64,000 nt of DNA from Liolophura sinensis (Eukaryota > Mollusca > Polyplacophora > Chitonida > Chitonidae): contig NC_088307.1 in NCBI RefSeq assembly GCF_032854445.1, forward strand, positions 15,264,017 to 15,328,016, read 5' to 3'. This document shows, one piece after another, positions 56,751-64,000 of this stretch. Every line of letters begins with the position of its first letter. The first letter of the stretch is position 1. Made by a program: the position numbers and the translations under genes. A model generated the notes under the pieces. It saw only the letters and a program-made list of their open reading frames with translations. It was not told the DNA's origin and made no database searches.

Positions 56751-57730
56751 CTGTGACTGAAGAGAAGGTAAAAAAAAATCATACGTGTTTCATTAAAATA
56801 TAAGAATTAATGAAGAAACACATTAATTAAAAACTAAATTTTTAGACAGACTGCTAGACTATACCGTATGTTGTGCACATGAATCATTTACCATCACCAT
56901 GCACCCATGGCCCATAAACAATGATCTACCTCTTACAGAATATAAAATAAAACAACCCATTCAATGAGTGGCAACTGTTTCATTTCTTTATGATTATACA
57001 TGTACTATTATTCTGTATTTGTTCCAATACAATCCACTATATTAGATCTCACTTGATAGCAAATCTCATCTCCTTTATGCCCTTAAAAGCAAATAATTTC
57101 ATTTTTTTCAACTTTCTGTTTTTACTAGATCGTCATTCCTCAGAAAGACTGATCAGTTTCAAAAGTAGTGCAGAGTTCAAAGCAATCTACACTTAAAAAC
57201 TAGTGCCAATTATTCTGCATGGTGACTAGCAATCCTGAAACACTCTGACTGATGCTTTTACATCTGCTTTCGCATGAATACATCCTTCTGTCGGAATACA
57301 TCATGCAGAAAACAAATGCCAGCGACCAATAAAAAAACTACCAGATCGCACCAAAGACTAGAGCCAAGAAAGGCCAATTAAGAAGTGGGCTACTAAATCT
57401 TCTCTCGCTTTGATGCTTCAACTTGTGTCCAGTCACGATAGAAGTGAACTGGAGTAAACAGTGCAGATAACGCCCCAAGACTGATCATATGGTAATTTGA
57501 CAACAGGTCTAAAACTGACCAAAGAGTATCACTGACCAGCTGGTGCAAAAATGGGGATTTTTCAGATGTTACTGTATCATACATCTAGTTCACTGGATTG
57601 TAAAACCCCACTTTCTCTCCAGAATCAGATAACACCATATTTTTCCGTGACCCCTGGGCAAGTTTTTGCTCTGGCAGGCAAGTAGAAAACAACAGTTTTG
57701 AAGGTGTCTTTAGAGGGTGACAATGCTTCC
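56751..57730. other. IMP3 upstream intron, left part
   Basis: Short open frames at 56990-57196 (plus) and 57393-57584 (minus) have no exon signals and do not match IMP3. I see nothing else. Confidence 0.4.
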
Positions 57731-58905
57731 TAACTGACAACAAGGTACGGTCAAGCCCAATTGAAGAATCTAGCTACAGCTGTGTAGATACATGACAAGT
57801 ATTCAGAACTGACCACAAGGTATAGTCAAACCTAGCTGATGAATCTAGCTATAAATGTACAGATACATGACAAGTATTCACAACTGACCACAAGGTATAG
57901 TCAAGCCTAGCTGATGAATCTAGCTATAAATGTACAGATACATGACAAGTATTCACAACTGACCACAAGGTATAGTCAAGCCTAGCTGATGAGTCTAGCT
58001 ATAAATGTACAGATACATGACAAGTATTCACAACTGACCACAAGGTATAGTCAAGCCTAGCTGATGAGTCTAGCTATAAATGTACAGATACATGACAAGT
58101 ATTCACAACTGACCACAAGGTATAGTCAAGCCTAGCTGATGAATCTAGCTATAAATGTACAGATACATGACAAGTATTCACAACTGACCACAAGGTATAG
58201 TCAAGCCTAGCTGATGAATCTAGCTATAAATGTACAGATACATGACAAGTATTCACAACTGACCACAAGGTATAGTCAAGCCTAGCTGATGAATCTAGCT
58301 ATAAATGTACAGATACATGACAAGTATTCACAACTGACCACAAGGTATAGTCAAGCCTAGCTGATGAGTCTAGCTATAAATGTACAGATACATGACAAGT
58401 ATTCACAACTGACCACAAGGTATAGTCAAGCCTAGCTGATGAATCTAGCTATAAATGTACAGATACATGACAAGTATTCACAACTGACCACAAGGTATAG
58501 TCAAGCCTGGCTGAAGAATCTAGCTATATCTGTACAGATACATGACAAGTATTCACAACTGACCACAAGGTATAGTCAAGCCTAGCTGATGAATCTAGCT
58601 ATAGCTGTATAGATACATGACAAGTATTCACAACTGACCACAAGGTATAGTCAAGCCTAGCTGATGAATCTAGCTATAAATGTACAGATACATGACAAGT
58701 ATTCACAACTGACCACAAGGTATAGTCAAGCCTGGCTGAAGAATCTAGCTATAACTGTATAGATACATGACAAGTATTCACAACTGACCACAAGGTATAG
58801 TCAAGCCTAGCTGATGAGTCTAGCTATAAATGTACAGATACATGACAAGTATTCACAACTGACCACAAGGTATAGTCAAGCCTAGCTGAAGAATCTAGCT
58901 ACAGC
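57731..58905. repeat. 75-bp minisatellite, about 15 copies
   Basis: The unit CAACTGACCACAAGGTATAG, TCAAGCCTAGCTGATGAATC, TAGCTATAAATGTACAGATA, CATGACAAGTATTCA recurs every 75 bp (for example 57881 and 57956). Central units are nearly identical, edge units are more diverged, as expected for unequal exchange. Stops are frequent, so it is non-coding. Confidence 0.97.
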
Positions 58906-59733
58906 TAAAAATTCAAGACAGCTTTATCAAGAAATTCAAACAACCTTCTGGCAACTTCAGCATCTTAATACTACACTGAAAAAAAACTGATGAACTAGGT
59001 TGTGAATGTTTGAATTGTAAGGTGGGCTCTATTGACAATATTGATCATCCCATGCCTGATGGCTTCCCATCAACGGAACATTTTTAGCTGTAGACCTACC
59101 GGCATTAAGATTGTTAAAACATAGACACAACTGCCTGAAATATTAAAGATTCACTGCCTAAATCCTGTCCAACACAGGTGTAAATAGGAGAAAATCGTTT
59201 TTATTGAGTTTTCTCTAAGAAGAACTCAAAATTATTTTAAAGTTTGAGATGGTTGAGAATTCCACTATATCAAAATGATTTATTCCTCTTGCATGACATG
59301 GTATATGGGGATGATTGAAACAGTCAATAAAGCTGGAGACTTAAACTGTGGCTTCTTGTAAGACAGAATTCCTCACAAAAGACTTATTTAATATTATCTC
59401 ACTTCACGAAGTCCAACCCCAACCCTGTTATAACTTGATACATATCTTTGAGATAAACGGTAACCAATCTACATCGTCAAAACTGAAGACGTCTTTCTTT
59501 GGTTGTCTTCAAAATCAAAAAGTTCTGCCTAGATAAAAAGTCAGCTCATTTCAATGATTCACAAATTAGCATTTAGATTTATGTATTAATTAAGTACAGT
59601 ACTAATTTTGCATACCTGCCATTCATCACAGACACAATACAACAAAACCAGCAGATGTTCAAAAGGTGACACAGGTACATGTAATTATAGTTATTAGGAA
59701 TAGTGTTATCCTATATCTGTACATCTTCTTTTT
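58906..59733. other. Anonymous intron or intergenic sequence
   Basis: The 62-codon frame at 59348-59536 (plus strand) is unsupported. I see no repeat. Confidence 0.35.
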
Positions 59734-60000
59734 GTTTTTTTTGTACAATAACTTACCCAGAATTTAGGTTGTCAAGCAATATTTTGACTTTTTTTTTTTT
59801 ACATCAGAAATAACAATTCTTAAGTTATTTGAAATTTTGACTAAAGTCTAAGGTCGCTTGATGATCTCGGGGCCTGAGATCATCAAGCCACTCAGGCCCC
59901 GAGATCATCAAGCGACCTTAGACTTGAGTCAAAATTTCAAATAACTTAAAAAAATATTGCTTGACAACCTAAATTTTAGTTAAGTTACTGTACAAAAAAT
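59734..60000. repeat. Near-perfect foldback (long hairpin)
   Basis: The left arm (59734-59877) and right arm (59892-60000) are almost exact reverse complements. They share TGTACA(A/G)TAACTTA, ATTTAGGTTGTCAAGCAATA, TTAAGTTATTTGAAATTTTG and TCTAAGGTCGCTTGATGATC, then TCGGGGCCTGA at the inner end. The loop is about 14 bp. The left arm has an extra segment of about 30 bp (T-run plus ACATCAGAAATAACAATTC). There is no open frame. It may be a foldback or MITE-type element. Confidence 0.95.
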
Positions 60001-60628
60001 TTCAGCTACCTGTACTGTAAAGTAATGGAAGGGAACATGCCTTCCAAATTTATAATTTTAACTCGTGTCCAGGTGGCTTTGTGACCCAAAGAGGAGGCAG
60101 GACTACAGTACTGTGCCTATATATAATTAGTATCTGTGTAGATCCAAAAACTCTGACACAGAGAATGAACTAAAAACACCCCCCTTCCATTTACTAGGGG
60201 TTACTAATGGCACCTTTTAGCTTCCCCACCTCATCACACCTGTGATTCCCCTGGGGCTATCAGCGAGGCACACAGTTAAACAACCAACCTGATCAGAATT
60301 AATTTGGAGTTTCACTGACCCTTGGAGTTAAGTGACCGATGAGTGACCAAAGATGGGCAGCAAAGTTAATTAAGGTGTTAATGACCACTGAACCCTGTCA
60401 GATGATAATGAAGCAGGAAGCTGTGGAGATTAGGTTATCCCTGGGGCTCTATAAGGTGGGGATAAGTCAGAGCACTGAGTGAGATTTCTGAACAGAAAAT
60501 ATAGATGTACTATAATGCACAGTCATGTTCTTTAATATTATCTCAGGTATAATTAATCTATTTTCCATGCCAGCAAAGCCTTACTTCATCTAAGGAGCCT
60601 ATAATTCATCTAAGTTACCATCAATGTG
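60001..60628. other. Anonymous sequence
   Basis: I see no exon or repeat here. Confidence 0.35.
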
Positions 60629-60887
60629 TTTATTTATTTATTTATTTGATTGGTGATTTACGCCGTACTCAAGAATATTTCACTTATACGACGGCGGCCA
60701 GCATTATGGTGGGTGGAAACCGGGCACAGCCCAGGGGGAAACCCACGACCATCCGCAGGTTGCTGACAGACCTTCCCACGTACGGCTGGAGAGGAAGCCA
60801 GCATGAGCTGGACTTGAACTCACAGCGACCGCATTGGTGAGAGACTCCTGGGTCATCACGCTGCGCTAGCGCGCTAACCGACTCCAT
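60629..60887 (-). mobile_element. SINE family A, near full length
   Basis: In reverse: TTTATTTGATTGGTGATTTA, CGCCGTACTCAAGAATATTT, GGCGGCCAGCATTATGGTGG, CATCCGCAGGTTGCTGACAG and GCTGCGCTAGCGCGCTAACC. The first bases of the head (GGGGCCTCCGTGGCTCAG in element orientation) are lost where the adjoining minisatellite begins. Confidence 0.93.
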
Positions 60888-60892
60888 CGGTT

Positions 60893-61356
60893 ACCAGCTC
60901 GTGTCCAAGGGACCTAAGTTAAACTCATAGCTGGTGTCCATGGGACCTAAGTTAAACTCATAGCTGGTGTCCAAGGGATCTAAGTTAAACTCATAGCTTG
61001 TGTCCATGGGACCTAAGTTAAACTCATAACTCATTTCCATGGGACCTAAGTTAAACTCATGGCTCGTGTCCATGGAACCTAAGTTAAACTCATAGCTTGT
61101 GTCCATGGGACCTAAGTTAAACTCATAACTCATTTCCATGGGACCTAAGTTAAACTCATGGCTCGTGTCCATGGAACCTAAGTTAAACTCATAGCTCGTG
61201 TCCATGGGACCTAAGTTAAACTCATAACTCGTACCCATGGGACCTAAGTTAAACTCATAGCTGGTGTCCATGGAACCTAAGTTAAACTCATATTCATTTC
61301 CATGGTACCTAAGTTAAACTCATAACTTGTGTCCATGGGACCTATGTTAAGCTCAC
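60893..61356. repeat. 33-bp minisatellite, about 14 copies
   Basis: The unit is GACCTAAGTTAAACTCATAG plus CT(G/C)GTGTCCATGG, period 33 bp. It starts exactly at the broken 5' end of the adjacent SINE. The minus strand is open over 126 codons as an 11-residue repeat (MDTSYEFNLGP), which I treat as a repeat product. Confidence 0.95.
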
Positions 61357-61857
61357 AGTGAGCTGTAACTGATTTAAGTAATCTTTAATTCCTACAAACA
61401 GAATTCAATTAATCCAGGTGGCCAATAATTCAACGTCTTAATAATCTTGATGTACAATGTACCTTTTACACTATCGGTGAAAAAAAACTCATTTACATCC
61501 ATTTCATACTCTTAGATTTCATTTCAATTTAACCAACAATTAACCTTTACTACTGAGTTTATATTGTAGATGGTTGATTACACTCGTTGTCCTGAATAAA
61601 TCATAAATTTTTTGTGGAATGAAAATGTGGAGAAAATTTTTCTTGAAATAATTATGTTGTCATGTGGCACAACTGGTTTTGAACCTCTGCCACAATCCGT
61701 AGCATGTCAGTGTTGCAATAATAAAATTTTACTTCCAGAGAATTTTGATATACAGGACCAATTATCATTTAGCCTCACCTTCACACACCTCCAAAACACT
61801 TTATTTCACAACCTGGAATTTAAACCATAGGGCAAGTGTCATGGATTAGTGGTCATA
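61357..61857. other. Anonymous sequence
   Basis: An open frame of 72 codons (61612-61830) lacks support. I see nothing else. Confidence 0.35.
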
Positions 61858-61917
61858 TATACAGTATAAGTAAGTGTAAATAATGAATATACAGTATAAG
61901 TAAGTGTAAATAATGAA
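61858..61917. repeat. 30-bp direct duplication
   Basis: ATATACAGTATAAGTAAGTG plus TAAATAATGA is present twice in tandem with no difference. Confidence 0.9.
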
Positions 61918-64000
61918 GTCACTTTCCAATGTGAATACTTAATTTTTAATGTCATTAGCTCTACATGTTGAACAGTATTCGGTAGCCCATTAATGCTATA
62001 ATTCTGTTGATCCACCAATAAGCTTAAGATTTTGGAGATGTGTATGTACATATCAGTACATACATATTGTACAAGGGACATTACTTCTCTTCAAGATGTA
62101 AACACAGCCAGGTATAAATTTACCCTCTTACATGTAAATGATAAATGACTAAAATATTCATAGTTTGCTTTCTTCTAGATTTCAAATATTGCTCGAATGC
62201 CAGTTACATGAAGCAAAAATGTATTTGCACCTCCATATTTCTGCAAAAGTTATCAATGCAAGTTTTGAACTCTCACTCTCTTCCAAATCTCTGACAGTGA
62301 TTGACATGTATGGCTCCTCCCACCCGTTTGTCACCTGACATGCAGCAGGCGACTCTCTATACCTTGTGTCATAACACAGGCCATGTTACTCAGAGCCAAT
62401 TTAGACACAAGTCCACATGAAATGGGACACTTTAGCAGACAAAAAAAAATGCTTCGGGGGGGGGGGAGAACTTGGGGGAGTTGACAAGATGTTCAGTGTA
62501 GGGGAGGGTAGACCATGGGTCCTAATACATTAGGGAGTTTTCTATTGTGTGTTGGTAAGAAGAACTCTTAAGTTTTGTGTAAGGGATAAAGCCTGAAACA
62601 ATAAACTACTCTCAGCCATGTGGTTTTGGACTTAAGTTTTTAGACTGCCTGTAACTGCCTTTAACTGGGGTATTTAATGGAATATGTTGCTGTTTCAGTA
62701 ATCATGCATACAATTGTAAAAGTCTACAGTGTTTCAGTCTTCAAAGTTTACAGTATTACTTATATAAATGTCTCTCGTGTTGAAGATTTCACATCACTGA
62801 CTCCTTCATATTTATGCATTTTACTGAATGGGTCAATACGATATAAAAATCAAATAATAATTCTCAGATCTCAAATTTTGTCTGCATATGAAGAATTTTT
62901 ACAAGGTTTATGTGGAAAATATTGTAGTTTATATTTCTCACAACCATGTGTACAGAAAACTCGACATATTAAAAATTCTAATTAAGAATGTGTTTTATCG
63001 AACATGGCAGCTAGTGTATTATATATATATATATGCCCTATATATTTTTTCATACCTGAAAAAGCTAGTTGCCTAAAATAGACTCAACAACTAGTCAATT
63101 TCAAGCTGTCTTCCATATATTTACACTGTCTGGAGATATTTCTCTCAGTGCGCTCTATAATTCCTCACAGAAAAATATGACATCAAATCAAATGAAGGAA
63201 ATCTCGAAAAGAATACCTCAAATCTGTCAAGGGTAAATTTAGGTAATTGTGCTGAAGACTTGGTGGGTTGACTCAACTTCCAGGGGCTTCTGGCAGTGAC
63301 AGTCCCAGTCTGGATTTAAGTGGAACAACATGCTAGCCACAAGGGCTTACCAGAGAAGCTGGTAGAACTTAAAAGTTTATGTTGAACTAGTAAATTGATG
63401 AGGTTACACTGGCTGGTGTCCCTTGTCAACAGGCTCTGTAGTCATGGCAACCTTCCTCATCACTGACATTCCACCCCTCTGATGATGGCTAGGAGGGAGC
63501 AGTTGACAGCCAAACTCCAGGATTTTACACCATGTTCCATGGATATTGGTTTACATCTTCACCAGGCGGCAGGCTTAGGGGCCCTGGAGGTCTGGGTCAT
63601 AGGTCACTCCAATCTAGGGTGGCAGCAGATTCCGATATAACCCAATCCAAAACTTGTCCTCAGCCACACTTCTGCCCCCTCCCCTCAGGGGGGGAACCCA
63701 GCACACCACAGTCCTGCACACGAGGGCGCCTGCGATTTTAAGATGTTATCAGGCTCCAGGCTTGTGTGTCGTACATTCTTTTTTTAACGAGAACAGATTC
63801 CTGTTTTCCTGTGACAAAACTGCTGTCCCTATGACCTTTTGTCCTGGACTTGTAAGACACCAGCATCCTGGCTTTTGTCAACAACACTATACTGTCTTCA
63901 TACGCAAGTACATGACAACTGGCAGGTTTCAATACAATCAGCATCTTTCAAGCTATTTTTCTTACTTTTTATGTACAAAAGAAGAGATTACATGGTTGCT
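61918..64000. other. Anonymous sequence at the right edge
   Basis: Poly-G (62457-62467) and short TA tracts (63021-63036) occur. Open frames of up to 102 codons have no splice signals. I searched this stretch for the N-terminal exons of IMP3 and did not find them. Confidence 0.35.

Noticed and set aside
60891-61271. 126-codon frame with an 11-residue repeat (MDTSYEFNLGP)
   Set aside because: It is a 33-bp satellite without a stop in that frame. The plus strand shows no partner exons. The flanking SINE shows it is repeat DNA.

Overview
The window is from an animal nuclear genome, most likely a marine lophotrochozoan such as a mollusc or brachiopod. The evidence is split genes with GT-AG introns, vertebrate-style Kozak starts, TATA boxes, and many copies of a tRNA-derived SINE whose tail carries an AAACACCAATCAAATAAA-type end. 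That SINE style is familiar from molluscan and brachiopod genomes, but the species cannot be fixed from sequence alone. There are no prokaryotic operons, CRISPR arrays or intact viral genes.

Four multi-exon genes can be rebuilt by matching splice sites and reading phases. (1) A minus-strand gene runs from a TATA box at 15229-15236 through a tiny first coding exon (15067-15105) to a 2.9-kb terminal exon (6161-9073). It encodes a protein of about 983 residues with a C-terminal protein kinase domain and, nearer the N terminus, nine glutamine-anchored motifs spaced exactly 11 residues apart. (2) A minus-strand gene from 26625 to 20314 encodes a small protein starting MGCATS, a predicted myristoylation and palmitoylation signal, of no family I recognise. 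(3) A plus-strand gene from 40077 to about 48587 encodes a long acidic, probably disordered and probably nuclear protein of unknown family. (4) A minus-strand gene from 56750 to 50665 carries the last five coding exons of IMP3, the U3 snoRNP / SSU-processome protein. Its first exons lie beyond the right edge or were not found. Genes 3 and 4 converge near 49-50 kb. I see no functional link between the four genes.

The rest is dominated by repeats. There are at least 13 tandem-repeat blocks with periods of 30, 33, 35, 37, 41, 47, 49, 50, 75, 86 and 108 bp, about 20 full or partial SINE copies, a second SINE-like family, a 756-bp solo LTR with a 4-bp target duplication, and several long inverted repeats, including a near-perfect foldback of about 270 bp at 59.7-60.0 kb.

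Region by region: 0-5 kb is minisatellite; 5-15 kb is the kinase gene with a 47-bp minisatellite and a SINE in its intron; 16-20 kb is mostly anonymous with a TA tract and a satellite; 20-27 kb is the MGC gene with SINEs and satellites in its introns; 27-35 kb is anonymous apart from the LTR; 35-38 kb is a dense SINE cluster; 40-49 kb is the acidic gene; 50-57 kb is IMP3; 57-64 kb is satellite, foldback, SINE and anonymous sequence.
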